A stretch of 64,000 bases of DNA from Hyphomicrobium sp. GTDB taxonomy: Bacteria; Pseudomonadota; Alphaproteobacteria; Rhizobiales; Hyphomicrobiaceae. Under the pieces are notes generated by a model. It saw only the letters and a program-made list of their open reading frames with translations, made no database searches and had not been told where the DNA came from. The position numbers and the translations under genes were made by a program. Location of the stretch: the NCBI GenBank assembly GCA_016793445.1, contig JAEUME010000001.1, positions 372,001-436,000 of the forward strand, given 5' to 3'. This document shows, piece by piece, positions 43,516 to 53,559 of this stretch. Positions within the stretch are counted from its first letter, which is position 1, and the number at the start of each line of letters is the position of its first letter.

Positions 43516-45006
43516 TCATCGCGTCTGGGAAACACCTCCGGCGCCTATGTTTCGTTTTGATATCGCGGCCCTCAAATCTTCGTATGCGGCTAACGCGCGC
43601 GCACGCGCGCTTCCATGATCGACCAGTGGACTTGGGTATGTCTTGCCGGGAACGACGCCGGCGGACCGCAAGATCGGCGGCGGTGCGGTCCAGGGTGCGT
43701 GGATATACTCATCTGGAAGATTGGCGATTTCAGGACAAAACCGGCGCACGTAGACGCCCTTAGGATCGAATGTTTCACCCTGCCTTACGGGATTGAAAAT
43801 ACGAAAATACGGTGCCGCGTCCGCACCTGAACCCGCCACCCATTGCCAACTCGCCGCATTGTTGGCGAGATCGGCATCCACCAGCGTGTCCCAGAACCAA
43901 GCCTCGCCCTCCTGCCAGGGTATGAGCAGATCCTTGACGAGAAACGATGCCGTGATCATGCGCACGCGGTTGTGCATGTAGCCCGTCTGCCAAAGCTCGC
44001 GCATTCCCGCATCGACGATGGGAAAGCCGGTCAAGCCTTTCTGCCAGGCCTTCAAATGCGTGGCGTTCTTTTTCCAGCCGAAATGCGCGAACTCGGATCG
44101 AAATGGCTTGTCGGGCAGATCGGTCCAGTGAAACAGCAGCGTGTAGGAAAACTCACGCCACGCGAGTTCCTTGAGAAACATCTCGTGCCCCTTGTCGGCC
44201 ATGTGCATTTGCGCCGCCACCTGCTGCGCGCGGTGCCAACACATGCCGGGCGTGATTTCGCCGAAGTGGAGATGCGGTGAGAGCCGCGAGGTCCCTTCGA
44301 GATCCGGCCGGTTTCGCAGATCCGCGTAGTCCGCCATCGCATTCTTGAGAAAGCTGTTGAGCCGCGCATGCGCGCCAGCTTCCCCAGGCGTCCATGCGTT
44401 GCGCATCCCACCCGCCCAATCGGGCTTAACCGGAAGCAGATCGAGCGCTTTAAGCGGAAGACCTTTTGGAACACGTGAGGGGGCTGGAATGTTGCGAGGT
44501 GCAGGCTTGGGCGCCGGCACGACGAGCCCTTGCCGCAACGCGCGCCAGAACGGCGTGTAGACTTTATAAACGTCGCCGCTTTTAGTGCGGATGTCTTCGG
44601 GTTCGCGCAGCAGCGCTCCGCCGTAGCGCTTGAAGGTGATGCCGGCGCGGTCAAATTGTGCCTTGAGACGCGACTCCAGCGCGACGGCATGGGGCTCATA
44701 GGCGCGCGAGCAGAAGACGGCCACCGCTTTGGTCTCCTCCGCCAACCCAATAAGCACCTTCTCGGCCTGCCCCCGAAGCAAAGCCAAGCGATTGCCACGC
44801 TCCGCGATATCCTTTGCCAGCGCAGCCAGACTCATGTGCAGCCACCAGCGGGAAGCGCCGCCCATGCGCCACCGGCCTGGACCTTCATCATCAAGAATAA
44901 AGATCGCAACGATAGGCGCGCCGGTCGCAACCGCGGCAGCTAAAGCACGGTTGTCACCGACGCGCAGATCGTTGCGAAACCAGACGATGACGGGAGACTG
45001 TGACAT
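43516..45006 (-). CDS. phr: Deoxyribodipyrimidine photolyase (class I, CPD type)
   Basis: 496 residues from ATG 45006 (MSQSPVIVWFRNDLRVGDN); an upstream extension is open but lacks family resemblance. The N-terminal antenna-binding Rossmann domain (about 5-130) is followed by the helical FAD domain with WHRAQQVAAQ, ELAWREFSYTLLFH, TGFPIVDAGMRELWQTGYMHNR in pieces (FPIVDAGMRELWQTG) and DADLANNAASWQWVAGSG, the signature that binds FAD. Light-dependent repair of cyclobutane pyrimidine dimers. Single gene. Confidence 0.96.
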   Translation of the reverse strand: MSQSPVIVWFRNDLRVGDNRALAAAVATGAPIVAIFILDDEGPGRWRMGGASRWWLHMSLAALAKDIAERGNRLALLRGQAEKVLIGLAEETKAVAVFCSRAYEPHAVALESRLKAQFDRAGITFKRYGGALLREPEDIRTKSGDVYKVYTPFWRALRQGLVVPAPKPAPRNIPAPSRVPKGLPLKALDLLPVKPDWAGGMRNAWTPGEAGAHARLNSFLKNAMADYADLRNRPDLEGTSRLSPHLHFGEITPGMCWHRAQQVAAQMHMADKGHEMFLKELAWREFSYTLLFHWTDLPDKPFRSEFAHFGWKKNATHLKAWQKGLTGFPIVDAGMRELWQTGYMHNRVRMITASFLVKDLLIPWQEGEAWFWDTLVDADLANNAASWQWVAGSGADAAPYFRIFNPVRQGETFDPKGVYVRRFCPEIANLPDEYIHAPWTAPPPILRSAGVVPGKTYPSPLVDHGSARARALAAYEDLRAAISKRNIGAGGVSQTR

Positions 45007-45214
45007 GCGCGCTATCCCAAGATGGCCCGTTGACGACGTCGCGGTGACGGCCTGCACCACGCGCCGCAGCGGCGGGCCGCCGGTATAGGACCCACCCGGC
45101 GCCGCAACAGAAAGCACACCGGCTCACGCCGCTGCACACAATTGCTTAAACGCGGCCAGGCTCAAGTGGATCATAGCCAGCGCGGCTGGAGCGCTTTGCA
45201 ATTTTGCAGAACCG

Positions 45215-45270
45215 CTCTCTCCCTCTCGCGGAACGGATGAGAATTTCGCGAAGCTTCAGGCGAGCTTCAT
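45215..45270. repeat. Decayed copy of dispersed repeat
   Basis: CTCTCGCGGAACGGATGAG, TTCGCGAAGC and TTCAGGCGAG align in order with CTCTCCCGGGACGGGAGAG, GTCGCGAAGC and GACAGGTGAG of the repeat at 383-508. It lies between the TPR gene and photolyase. Confidence 0.45.
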
Positions 45271-45285
45271 GCCCCGCTGAGCATT

Positions 45286-47145
45286 CTAATTAAATAGAAG
45301 ATCGAAGATGCTCTTGGGTTTGGGCTGGTGCCGGCGCTGCGACGATGCCGAGCGCCGCGGTTTTTGATCGCCTTCTCCCATTCCAAACGGCTGTCCCCAG
45401 GGAGACCACGCCGAACCGCTGTAGGACTTCGATGCCGCGCGCCGCGAGGTCCCAGGCGATGTCGGGATCGCGGGCTCCGCCACCCCGCGCGCGCTCATGC
45501 GCAAGGGAAACTCGTCGGTGACGCCATCGATGCTGGCAATCTGAACCCGGTCATCCTCCCAAGTCCATTTGGCGACGCGGGCGCCCTGCCGGCTGGGCTG
45601 CACCGCGACGACCTTGGCATTGTCGATATCGACGATAGCCGACTGCTCGGTCTCCTCCGGGCCCGATGTTCCGATCACGCGGCCAGCCGAAAAGCGCAAG
45701 ACGCCGTAACCTTTGTAGGGTTCCTTCTTCAGCTCCCATTCGAGGAGCTTCGGCGTACCCTCACCCATCATCTCCAGCGGGATGCGAACGCTGGGAAATT
45801 CATCCGACACCGCGAAGAACGCGGCCTTGCGCGAGACCACGCGCCAGTTTCCGGTGCCCGCATCAGCGACAATCTCCTCGGCTGCGGTGTCGTCGGACGC
45901 GCCCAGCCGCTTCAACGCATCTTCCGCCATTTTCCAGCCGGGCTTTAAAACCAGCGCGTTGCGTTGCGCGGCAATCGCCGCATCCGGCCGGCCGCGCGCC
46001 ACCTCCATCTCGCCCAACACCCATTGCACCTCAGCCCTGGCCGAGCCGAGCTTCAGGGCCGCATTCATATCCTTTTGCGCCACGTCGAGCTGCTGGGTCT
46101 GCTTGTAGAGATACGCGCGATAGGCAAACGCGACTGCCGAACGCGGGTCTAATTCAATGGCGCGATTGAGATCGGCAAATCCTGCGTCGTAGGCTTCCGC
46201 CATGCCGTTGGCCAGCCCGCGCGCCTCGTAAGCCTCGACGGATGAAGGCGCAAGCTCGATGGCGCGGGTGAAATCGTTGATCGCCGACATAACGTTGGCT
46301 GCATCGAGATACGCATAGCCGCGAACGATATAGAGTTCGGCGTTGGTGCCGTCAAAGGCTGCCGCGCGCGAGAGATCCTCGATCGCCTCCTCGCCCTGGC
46401 CGATGGCAAGCCGCGCCTGCGCGCGGTTGCGGTAGGCGGTCGCAAACCGCGCATCGGAGTTGACCGCACGCGAAAAGTCGCGAATGGCCGCGTGCGGCTT
46501 GCCCGCCGCCAGATGCGCAAGCCCACGCCCCGACAACGGCGGTGCACTTTGCGGCGACAGCTCGATTGCGCGCGTGAAATCGGCGATGGCCTGCGTCCGC
46601 TGACCAAGCCTCAGCCGCGCGTTGGCGCGGTTGGAGAAGGCCGCCGCATAGGATGGCGCCAGAAGGATCGCGCGATCGTAATCCTTGATCGCCTCGTCGT
46701 ACTGCCCAAGGGAAACCAGCAGATTGCCCCGATTGTTGTAGGCCGGAGGATATTCGGCAAACAATTTGAGGGCCGCATTGTAATCGTCGAGCGCCAGCTT
46801 CGCCTCGCCGCTCTTGGCCAACGCGACGGCGCGGTCGTTGAGAATCGCTGCACGGCGATCGTTGGCAAGCCCCGTGTCGCTCAACGCTTCTGTGTAGGTT
46901 GCGACGGCTTTGGCTGTATTGCCACGCGCTAATTCCTGGGCGGCTTGTGAAGTCTTCTGGGTGGGGGATGCCGCCGCGTTGCTCGCGTCCGATGCTCCGC
47001 CGGCCGCCTGAGGTGTTTGCGCGGCCGTGCCGGCCTCCCCGCCAGCTTCCGCAGCATCAACGCGAGCGCCCAATCCGGCCGGCGCGGCAAGAAGCGACGC
47101 CACAAGACCGCTGAACAACACGGATGAGAGCAAGCGAAGGCGCAT
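45286..47145 (-). CDS. Secreted TPR-repeat protein
   Basis: 619 residues with AGAGGA 4 bases before the start. A signal peptide (RLLSSVLFSGLVASLLAAPA) and Ala/Gly/Ser-rich segment lead to about ten tetratricopeptide repeats (about 70-420) such as AFAEYPPAYNNRGNLLVSLGQYDEAIKDYDRAI in pieces (YNNRGNLLVSLGQYDEAIKDYDRAI), AYANRAQARLAIGQGEEAIEDL. The C-terminal part (about 430-619) has no recognised domain. TPR proteins mediate protein contacts, here in the periplasm or outer membrane; partner unknown. Confidence 0.86.
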   Translation of the reverse strand: MRLRLLSSVLFSGLVASLLAAPAGLGARVDAAEAGGEAGTAAQTPQAAGGASDASNAAASPTQKTSQAAQELARGNTAKAVATYTEALSDTGLANDRRAAILNDRAVALAKSGEAKLALDDYNAALKLFAEYPPAYNNRGNLLVSLGQYDEAIKDYDRAILLAPSYAAAFSNRANARLRLGQRTQAIADFTRAIELSPQSAPPLSGRGLAHLAAGKPHAAIRDFSRAVNSDARFATAYRNRAQARLAIGQGEEAIEDLSRAAAFDGTNAELYIVRGYAYLDAANVMSAINDFTRAIELAPSSVEAYEARGLANGMAEAYDAGFADLNRAIELDPRSAVAFAYRAYLYKQTQQLDVAQKDMNAALKLGSARAEVQWVLGEMEVARGRPDAAIAAQRNALVLKPGWKMAEDALKRLGASDDTAAEEIVADAGTGNWRVVSRKAAFFAVSDEFPSVRIPLEMMGEGTPKLLEWELKKEPYKGYGVLRFSAGRVIGTSGPEETEQSAIVDIDNAKVVAVQPSRQGARVAKWTWEDDRVQIASIDGVTDEFPLRMSARGVAEPAIPTSPGTSRRAASKSYSGSAWSPWGQPFGMGEGDQKPRRSASSQRRHQPKPKSIFDLLFN

Positions 47146-47355
47146 TAATCCTCTTGGAAAGGGTTCTCTTCTAGCGGTTCATGACCCCCGACTCACATCT
47201 GCTGGGGCGATAAATGCTTCTAGCGGCCCATTATGGCCCGTCGAGGACGAAATGCCAAAGCGAGCCGCTTACAAACGGCAAATCCCGGGTTCTCTTGACC
47301 GTTTCTGGGGCTCGTCCTAGAGCCGGAGCATTGTGAGACGACGGGGGACCTGCGC

Positions 47356-47952
47356 ATGAACCTGTGGTTGCGGCTGATCGGGGTGCTCATCGCCGGCCTG
47401 TTCGGACATGCTTTGCGCATGCCGCAGGATGTGTCGCGCCTGAAGTTGCGCGTGTGGCCGCATGACCTGGACCCCTTCCGCCATATGAACAACGGCAGAT
47501 ACCTTACGATCATGGATTTGGGTCGTACCGACATCATGGTGCGCTCAGGCCTGCTGCGCGCCGCCCGGCGTCACAAGTGGACCCCGATCGCCAGCGCCGT
47601 CGTCATACGATTTCGCCGTGAGATGCGGCTCTTCCAGAAGTTCCGGCTGGAGTCGCGCATCCTTTGGTGGGACGAAACACGCAGCGTCATCGAGCAGGTT
47701 TTTGTCATGGACGGCGGCAAGCACGATGGCCAGGTGGCCGCCCACGCCTTGTTTCTTGGCGGATTGTATGACCGCGCAATCCGCAAGTTCGTGCCCATCG
47801 CGAGGCTCATGGAGGAGGTCGGCGCTTCAGGTGAAAGTCCCCCCATGCCCCCGCAAGTCGCCGCTTACCTTGCCACCGACGCCGCCATGAAAGAGATGCT
47901 CCTGCGGAGCGCCAGCGAGGGTACATCGGCCAAGACGCCTGCTGCATCGTGA
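47356..47952 (+). CDS. Acyl-CoA thioesterase-like (THEM6/4HBT family) protein
   Basis: 198 residues. An N-terminal hydrophobic segment (LWLRLIGVLIAGLFGHALRM) precedes a hot-dog domain: WPHDLDPFRHMNNGRYLTIMDLGRTD, the family's D.D...HMNNGRY signature in pieces (DLDPFRHMNNGRYL). Related to the THEM6-type and 4-hydroxybenzoyl-CoA thioesterase group. Probably membrane-anchored acyl-CoA hydrolysis; substrate unknown. 40 bases separate its stop from the convergent nnr gene. Confidence 0.85.
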   Translation: MNLWLRLIGVLIAGLFGHALRMPQDVSRLKLRVWPHDLDPFRHMNNGRYLTIMDLGRTDIMVRSGLLRAARRHKWTPIASAVVIRFRREMRLFQKFRLESRILWWDETRSVIEQVFVMDGGKHDGQVAAHALFLGGLYDRAIRKFVPIARLMEEVGASGESPPMPPQVAAYLATDAAMKEMLLRSASEGTSAKTPAAS

Positions 47953-47992
47953 CGGACGGCTCATGGCCATGGCCCCGGACCTCACTTGCCTT

Positions 47993-49663
47993 TCAGGTGC
48001 CCACACGCAGCTTCTTCAAGACTTGAGGCACCGTCTCGGGAAGATCCTCGGCAATCAATCCTGGGCCGAACACGTTGGCGCACTCGCCATGCAGCCACAC
48101 CGCCGCACAGGCCGCCTCGAACGCCGGCATGCTTTGCGCCAGCAATCCGCAGATGAAGCCCGCGAGCACGTCGCCTGAGCCCGCCGTTGCCAGCGTTGGC
48201 GGCGCATTGCTATTGATGGCAGCGAAACCATCGGGCCGGGCAATCACCGTATCAGGGCCCTTCAACACTATCACTGCCCTGCTCTTGCGCGCAGCCGCGC
48301 GAGCCCGTTCGAGCTTGGATGCGATCTCCGCCTCGGCGGGAAACACGCGTTTGAATTCCCCGTCGTGCGGTGTCATGACGACGCCCCCGCACTCCACCTT
48401 GGCGATGGCCTCAAACAGCGTCTCGGGGTGATTGGTCGTCGGCCGTGTGGCGCCCGTGAACCCGAATCCAACCGTTCCGGTCCCCTCATCAACGGTCTGC
48501 GCAAAGGAGGTCAGCGCGTCTGCATCGAGCACGCAGGCAGCGCCCGAGCGCAACGCCGCAAGTACGAGGTCACGCGTGTCTTCTCCAACGCCTGCGCCCG
48601 GTCCGATGACCACCGTGTTCTTTCGCTTGTCCTCCAGGATTTCGCTCAAAGCTCGCGCCGACGGGCACGGGCACAACATGACGGCGGTGAGCTGCGCAGC
48701 GTTTTCAGTGAGAGCGGAATCAGGACTTGCGACCGTGACGAGCCCGGCCCCCATGCGCAACGCGGCCCGCGCCGACATGCGTGCAGCCCCCGTCTTGAAG
48801 GCAGGTCCCGAGACGACCAGCGCATGGCCGCGCGCATACTTATTAAGATCATACATTCCTTCATTGGCGCGCGCCGGGTATTCATCGAGCCACAGCATCG
48901 GCGCATTCTCAAATGCCGACGCAATGATCCGATGTTGGCCCGCGTTCTCGTGAGCCTCCCAGTCGGATTTTTCCGACATACCCTCCCAAGCGCCAAGTCC
49001 TTCCACCGGATAGTGAGGATCCGTTGCAAGCAAGTCTCCCGGAATGCCAATATCGGCTACGACGACGCGGCCGCATCTGGCACGACCGGGATACAGCAGG
49101 TGACCCGGCTTCTTGCGGAAAAACGTTATCGTTCGCGCGGCCTGCACGACCGGGCCGCCTGCGGAGCCCGTACTGCCGTCGACACCACTGGGCACATCGA
49201 CCGCAAGCACCGGGCACTTACGGCCGACGACATTGGTCCAATACACGGCAATCGCAGCCAACCCCTCGATAAGTTTAGAAAGTCCCGCACCGAAAATCGC
49301 ATCAATGATGAGATTGCTGTCGCGCAGGCTGTCCAAGCTCTCTTTGGAAACCGGCACAATGGGTCCGTTCCAGCGCCTGGCCATCTCGGCGGCGTCGCCC
49401 TTGAGCTTATCGACCGGCACGAGGCAGGCCACGCGCACGTCGTAGCCGCGCTCCTTCAGGTGGCGCGCCGCGACGAAGCCATCGCCGCCGTTGTTGCCGG
49501 GCCCGCAAAGAACCGCGATGCGCGATCCCGGCGCCACCATTTTCGCCGCCTCGCTGGCGACCGCGCGGCCCGCATTCTCCATCAGGGTGAGAGAGGGCAC
49601 GCCCGACGCCACGGCGCGGCGGTCGGCTTCAGCCATCTCCTCGGTCGTGAGCAGTTCATTCAT
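47993..49663 (-). CDS. nnr: Bifunctional NAD(P)HX epimerase/dehydratase
   Basis: 556 residues. N-terminal epimerase domain (YjeF_N, about 1-215) with GNNGGDGFVAARHL and VDVPSGVDGSTG, and a C-terminal ADP-dependent dehydratase domain (about 260-556, carbohydrate-kinase fold) with GAGVGEDTR and ATAGSGDVLAGFICGL that binds ADP. Together they restore hydrated, damaged NADH and NADPH. The domains are joined by a 40-residue linker (GMSEKSDWEAHENAGQ). Monocistronic and divergent from glnB. Confidence 0.96.
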   Translation of the reverse strand: MNELLTTEEMAEADRRAVASGVPSLTLMENAGRAVASEAAKMVAPGSRIAVLCGPGNNGGDGFVAARHLKERGYDVRVACLVPVDKLKGDAAEMARRWNGPIVPVSKESLDSLRDSNLIIDAIFGAGLSKLIEGLAAIAVYWTNVVGRKCPVLAVDVPSGVDGSTGSAGGPVVQAARTITFFRKKPGHLLYPGRARCGRVVVADIGIPGDLLATDPHYPVEGLGAWEGMSEKSDWEAHENAGQHRIIASAFENAPMLWLDEYPARANEGMYDLNKYARGHALVVSGPAFKTGAARMSARAALRMGAGLVTVASPDSALTENAAQLTAVMLCPCPSARALSEILEDKRKNTVVIGPGAGVGEDTRDLVLAALRSGAACVLDADALTSFAQTVDEGTGTVGFGFTGATRPTTNHPETLFEAIAKVECGGVVMTPHDGEFKRVFPAEAEIASKLERARAAARKSRAVIVLKGPDTVIARPDGFAAINSNAPPTLATAGSGDVLAGFICGLLAQSMPAFEAACAAVWLHGECANVFGPGLIAEDLPETVPQVLKKLRVGT

Positions 49664-49915
49664 GGTGACTGGTGCCCCGCTCTATGCCTGCGGCTTTTCG
49701 ACCTTCGGTGGGCCAATCCTGCCCATACCGCAACGGATCTTCCGGTTCGCGCCGCATGAATTGTCATTTGCCACCAAAACAGCCACGAGCTTGCGCCTAT
49801 TTTTTCCCCACGACGCCTAATAATTGGACTATTTATGCCCCGCCAAGCCGCCGAATTCGGCCAAGGTAAAATCTAACGTGCTGTAAATCCTTACAATCAC
49901 ACCGCACTGCCGATC
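49664..49915. promoter_or_regulatory. Divergent gap with TGTAA-N4-TTACA palindrome
   Basis: No gene seen between nnr and glnB. A palindrome TGTAAATCCTTACA (49882-49895) lies about 20 bases before the -24 box of the sigma-54 promoter; it does not match the NtrC consensus and its ligand is unknown. Confidence 0.45.
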
Positions 49916-49931
49916 TGGCACAACCCCTGCT
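49916..49931 (+). promoter_or_regulatory. Sigma-54 promoter of glnB-glnA
   Basis: TGGCACAACCCCTGCT, with 10 bases between GG (49917-49918) and GC (49929-49930); one mismatch in the -12 TTGC. Transcription would start near 49942, 48 bases before glnB. NtrC-dependent sigma-54 control of this operon is well established in related bacteria. Confidence 0.85.
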
Positions 49932-49962
49932 AACGGTGTGGGCCAAGACCGGCAAGGGATGA

Positions 49963-50328
<366 letters not shown>

Positions 50329-50350
50329 CAAATGACCAACCAACAGCCAT

Positions 50351-50396
50351 GCCTAAGTTTTAGGCTTGGCAAGTTCTGCACGCGCGGATACGCGTG
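50351..50396 (+). other. Two hairpins between glnB and glnA
   Basis: GCCTAA-GTT-TTAGGC (50351-50365) and CACGCG-CGGATA-CGCGTG (50379-50396) in the 104-base gap. They could mark processing or partial termination so that glnA and glnB are expressed at different levels. Confidence 0.6.
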
Positions 50397-50432
50397 TTCC
50401 GCCCAAACGACTTGCAAGACAGGGGAGTTCTT

Positions 50433-51842
50433 ATGAAGAGCGCGAGTGACGTCCTGAAACTCATCAAGGACAAAGATGCGAAGTTCGTCGACCTGAGGTT
50501 CTCGGACACCAAAGGCAAAATGCAGCACGTGACCGCGGACGTGTCCTGCATCGACGAAGATGTTTTCAACGACGGCTACGCGTTCGACGGTTCCTCGATT
50601 GCCGGCTGGAAGTCGATCGAAGCCTCCGACATGCTTTTGATGCCCGATCCCGCCTCTGCGCACATCGATCCCTTCTTTGCCCAGACGACGATTGCGATCT
50701 TCTGCGATGTCATTGAGCCTTCGACGGGGCAGGCCTACGAGCGCGATCCGCGCGGCATCGCCAAGAAGGCCGAAGCCTACATGATGTCGCTTGGCATCGG
50801 CGATAAGGTCTTCTTCGGACCGGAAGCCGAGTTCTTCATCTTCGACGACGTGAAGTTCTCCGTCGACATGTACAATGTCGGCTTCAAGCTCGACTCCTCG
50901 GAACTGCCGACGAACTCTTCGACCGACTACGAGATGGGCAACCTCGGCCACCGCCCGCGCGTCAAGGGCGGCTACTTTCCGGTGCCTCCGATCGACAGCT
51001 GCCAGGACATCCGTTCTGAGATGTTGTCGGTTCTGATCGAGATGGGCGTCACCGTCGAGAAGCATCACCACGAGGTCGCCGCCGCTCAGCACGAGCTTGG
51101 CGTCAAGTTCGGCCCGATGATCACCATGGCCGACCATATGCAGATCTATAAATACGTGGTCCATCAGGTCGCCCAGGCCTACGGCAAGACGGCCACCTTC
51201 ATGCCCAAGCCGCTGTTTGGCGATAACGGCTCGGGCATGCACGTCCACCAGTCGATCTGGAAGGGCGGCCAGCCGATGTTCGCTGGCGACAAGTACGCCG
51301 ACCTGTCGCAAATGTGCTTGCACTACATCGGCGGCATCCTGAAGCACGCCAAGGCCATCAACGCCTTCACCAACCCGTCGACCAACTCCTACAAGCGTCT
51401 GGTTCCCGGTTACGAAGCGCCCGTTCTGCTCGCCTACTCGGCGCGCAACCGCTCCGCTTCGTGCCGCATCCCGCACGTGTCCTCGCCCAAGGCCAAGCGC
51501 ATCGAGGTTCGCTTCCCCGATCCATCGGCCAATCCCTACCTTGCCTTCACGGCGATGCTCATGGCGGGCCTCGATGGCATCCAGAACAAGACCGACCCCG
51601 GTCCCGCGATGGACAAGAACCTGTACGACCTGCCGCCGGCAGAACTCGCCCAGATCCCGACCGTCGCCGGCTCCTTGCGCGAAGCGCTCGACAGCCTGGA
51701 CAAGGATCGCGAGTTCCTCAAGAAGGGCGGCGTCATGAACGACGACATGATCGACGCCTACATCGCGCTGCGCATGGAAGAAAACATGCGCTACGAGATG
51801 ACGCCGCATCCGATCGAGTACGATATGTACTACTCGGTTTGA
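50433..51842 (+). CDS. glnA: Glutamine synthetase type I
   Basis: 469 residues from ATG 50433 with AGGGGAG 8 bases upstream. Beta-grasp domain with [11 protein letters not shown], and catalytic domain with the [20 protein letters not shown] metal ligands, [10 protein letters not shown] in [11 protein letters not shown], the ATP loop and the NLYDLPP adenylylation site tyrosine. GSI-type dodecamer that makes glutamine from glutamate and ammonia. Coexpressed with glnB. Confidence 0.98.
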   Translation: MKSASDVLKLIKDKDAKFVDLRFSDTKGKMQHVTADVSCIDEDVFNDGYAFDGSSIAGWKSIEASDMLLMPDPASAHIDPFFAQTTIAIFCDVIEPSTGQAYERDPRGIAKKAEAYMMSLGIGDKVFFGPEAEFFIFDDVKFSVDMYNVGFKLDSSELPTNSSTDYEMGNLGHRPRVKGGYFPVPPIDSCQDIRSEMLSVLIEMGVTVEKHHHEVAAAQHELGVKFGPMITMADHMQIYKYVVHQVAQAYGKTATFMPKPLFGDNGSGMHVHQSIWKGGQPMFAGDKYADLSQMCLHYIGGILKHAKAINAFTNPSTNSYKRLVPGYEAPVLLAYSARNRSASCRIPHVSSPKAKRIEVRFPDPSANPYLAFTAMLMAGLDGIQNKTDPGPAMDKNLYDLPPAELAQIPTVAGSLREALDSLDKDREFLKKGGVMNDDMIDAYIALRMEENMRYEMTPHPIEYDMYYSV

Positions 51843-51860
51843 TGTTGCAGCAGTTTCAAA

Positions 51861-51898
51861 AAGAAACGGCCCGGGTCGCTCCGGGCCGTTTCTTTTTT
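51861..51898 (+). terminator. Rho-independent terminator of glnB-glnA
   Basis: Stem AAGAAACGGCCCGG / CCGGGCCGTTTCTT with a 6-base loop, followed by TTTT. Also suitable in the reverse direction for the convergent cupredoxin gene. Confidence 0.92.
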
Positions 51899-51920
51899 CG
51901 TGTGCGCCACCGACGTGCGG

Positions 51921-52253
51921 CTACTTCACTTCGATGCGTCCCGTCATGTTGGGATGGTAGCGGCAAATGTAGGTGATGATGCCGGGTTCCTGCAGTTTTA
52001 CGCGCTGCGTTTCTCCCGGCGCCATGACGATGTCGAAGTGGGCGGCCTCGTCGGTCGCCGTGTGATCGATAAAGTCGCCGTTCACCCATTCGATCGTGTC
52101 CCCTGGCTTGGCCGTGATGGATGCCGGCGAGAACGTGAGATCACCGACGGTGACGCGGATCACCCCACCTGCCCCGCCGCCGGCCAGCGCCACGCCAGCA
52201 AGCACCACGCTTGCCAATGCCAGACCCGATGCAACGTACGCGCGCGGCCTCAC
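51921..52253 (-). CDS. Plastocyanin-like cupredoxin
   Basis: 110 residues from a GTG that overlaps the preceding stop (GTGA). Signal peptide (ALASVVLAGVALAG) and a cupredoxin fold. Type 1 copper ligands are visible as His in DHTATD, Cys and His in ICRYHPNM, and Met in that motif. Likely a periplasmic electron carrier. Translationally coupled to the DUF4142 gene. Confidence 0.88.
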   Translation of the reverse strand: MRPRAYVASGLALASVVLAGVALAGGGAGGVIRVTVGDLTFSPASITAKPGDTIEWVNGDFIDHTATDEAAHFDIVMAPGETQRVKLQEPGIITYICRYHPNMTGRIEVK

Positions 52254-52780
52254 TTCTGCAGCTCCTTCAAAACGTGCTCTGCATGCTGCTCGTGCCCCTT
52301 GAAGATCTTCAATCCCGTTTCCAGCAAGCTCTTCAGCTCTCCATTGGATGCGGATGGAATGAGGGTCTTGTCGAGAGCACCATTGACCGTCTTGTGATAG
52401 TTGACCTCGTTTTCGGCATAGGCTTGGTCGAAGGCAGCGCCGGATAGCTTTTCAAGCTCGGCGCGTTTGGTTTCGGCACTCTTCACCAGCGCCTTGCTCG
52501 TGTCGTTGTCCTCAGGCGTGACGTTGAGCTTCTTCACCAGGGCCAACGCCTTGTCGTTGACCGCCTTGTGGTCGCGCACCATATCCTGCGCGAACGACTT
52601 CACCGCCGGACTGTGCGCACGCGTCAGCGCGAACTCTGCGGCCTTAACGTCGATGTCTCCGGCGGTGTAGGCGATGTGTGCGATCTGCGCGTCGTTGAGT
52701 TTGTCCGCAGCGCCCGCGTTTATCGCGAGCAACGCAGATGCAGCGACCGTGAAGAATGCTGCAGCTTTGATCAGTTTCAT
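52250..52780 (-). CDS. DUF4142 periplasmic four-helix protein
   Basis: 176 residues with GGGAGAGTAAGG before the start. Signal peptide followed by a helical bundle: YTAGDIDVKAAEFALTRAHSPAVKSFAQDMVRDH in pieces (IDVKAAEFALTRAHSPAVKSFAQ), HKAVNDKALALVKKLNV, and EHAEHVLKELQK. Matches DUF4142, ferritin-like helical proteins with unknown function, often controlled by ECF sigma factors. Lies between the sigma factor and cupredoxin genes. Confidence 0.88.
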   Translation of the reverse strand: MKLIKAAAFFTVAASALLAINAGAADKLNDAQIAHIAYTAGDIDVKAAEFALTRAHSPAVKSFAQDMVRDHKAVNDKALALVKKLNVTPEDNDTSKALVKSAETKRAELEKLSGAAFDQAYAENEVNYHKTVNGALDKTLIPSASNGELKSLLETGLKIFKGHEQHAEHVLKELQK

Positions 52781-52875
52781 CCTTACTCTCCCATGAGCTT
52801 AGCGTGAGACCACAAGGTCCGCGCTCTTACCTGGAAGATTGGATGAGACCGCTGCCGTAAAGTTCCCTCTAATCG

Positions 52876-53559
52876 TCAGCGCTGCGAAAGTTTCTGCACA
52901 ACCGCATCGGTCAGCCGTCCGCAGCGTGCGCCGTCGAACGGAAACAGGTCGGTGAACAACGGCTCGATATGATCGTCAAGCGCCTCGCGCAACATCTGGC
53001 GCGCGCGGAAAAGCCGTGTCTTCACCGTCTCCGGACGAACCCCCAGCAGCTCCGAGGTTTCCTCTATGCTCAGGCCCTCGATAGTCCGCGCCACGAGAAC
53101 CAGACGGAATTCCTGCGGCAGCTGATCGATGGCGCGCTCGAGAAGTTTCGTGATCTCATTTTGTGCCAAGGCACGCTCCGGATCGATGGGGGGACTGCCC
53201 GCGAGCGGGAACGGAATGATATCTGCCACGGGCCCCGGTTTGTCCGGAACCGGGGCCGCGGGCAATTCGTGCCTGCGGCGCAGGCGCTGCAGGGCCTCGT
53301 TCATGACGATACGCGTCAGCCAGGTGCCCAATCCCGCGTCGTGGCGAAACGAAGCCAGAGAAGAAAAGGCCTTGAGGTAAGCGTCCTGCAGCACATCTTC
53401 GGCTTCCTGGTCGTCGTGCACGATGCTGCGCGCGACGCGGTAAAGCTTGCGGTTGTGCGTTTGCAGGATCATGCGAATCGCGACTTCGTCGCGGTCTACC
53501 GCGCGCGCGATCAGATCGGCCTCCTCGCGCCGCGTGCAAACATCCAGACCGTGGCTCAT
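52876..53559 (-). CDS. ECF RNA polymerase sigma factor
   Basis: 227 residues from ATG 53559 (GGAGGAGG upstream); a longer reading to 53619 is not needed. Sigma region 2 (DDQEAEDVLQDAYLKAFSSLASFR) and region 4 (LPQEFRLVLVARTIEGLSIEETSELLGVRPETVKTRL in pieces: GLSIEETSELLGVRPETVKTRL) are present. No anti-sigma gene is adjacent. The DUF4142 and cupredoxin genes follow on the same strand after 95 bases; a GGAAC box on the minus strand at 52862-52866 could be the start of an autoregulated ECF promoter for them, but the -10 spacing is not standard. Confidence 0.9.
   Translation of the reverse strand: MSHGLDVCTRREEADLIARAVDRDEVAIRMILQTHNRKLYRVARSIVHDDQEAEDVLQDAYLKAFSSLASFRHDAGLGTWLTRIVMNEALQRLRRRHELPAAPVPDKPGPVADIIPFPLAGSPPIDPERALAQNEITKLLERAIDQLPQEFRLVLVARTIEGLSIEETSELLGVRPETVKTRLFRARQMLREALDDHIEPLFTDLFPFDGARCGRLTDAVVQKLSQR

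Noticed and set aside
43378..43560. Small 60-codon plus-strand frame after the L,D-transpeptidase gene
   Set aside because: No ribosome-binding site or family resemblance; it runs into the photolyase 3' end.
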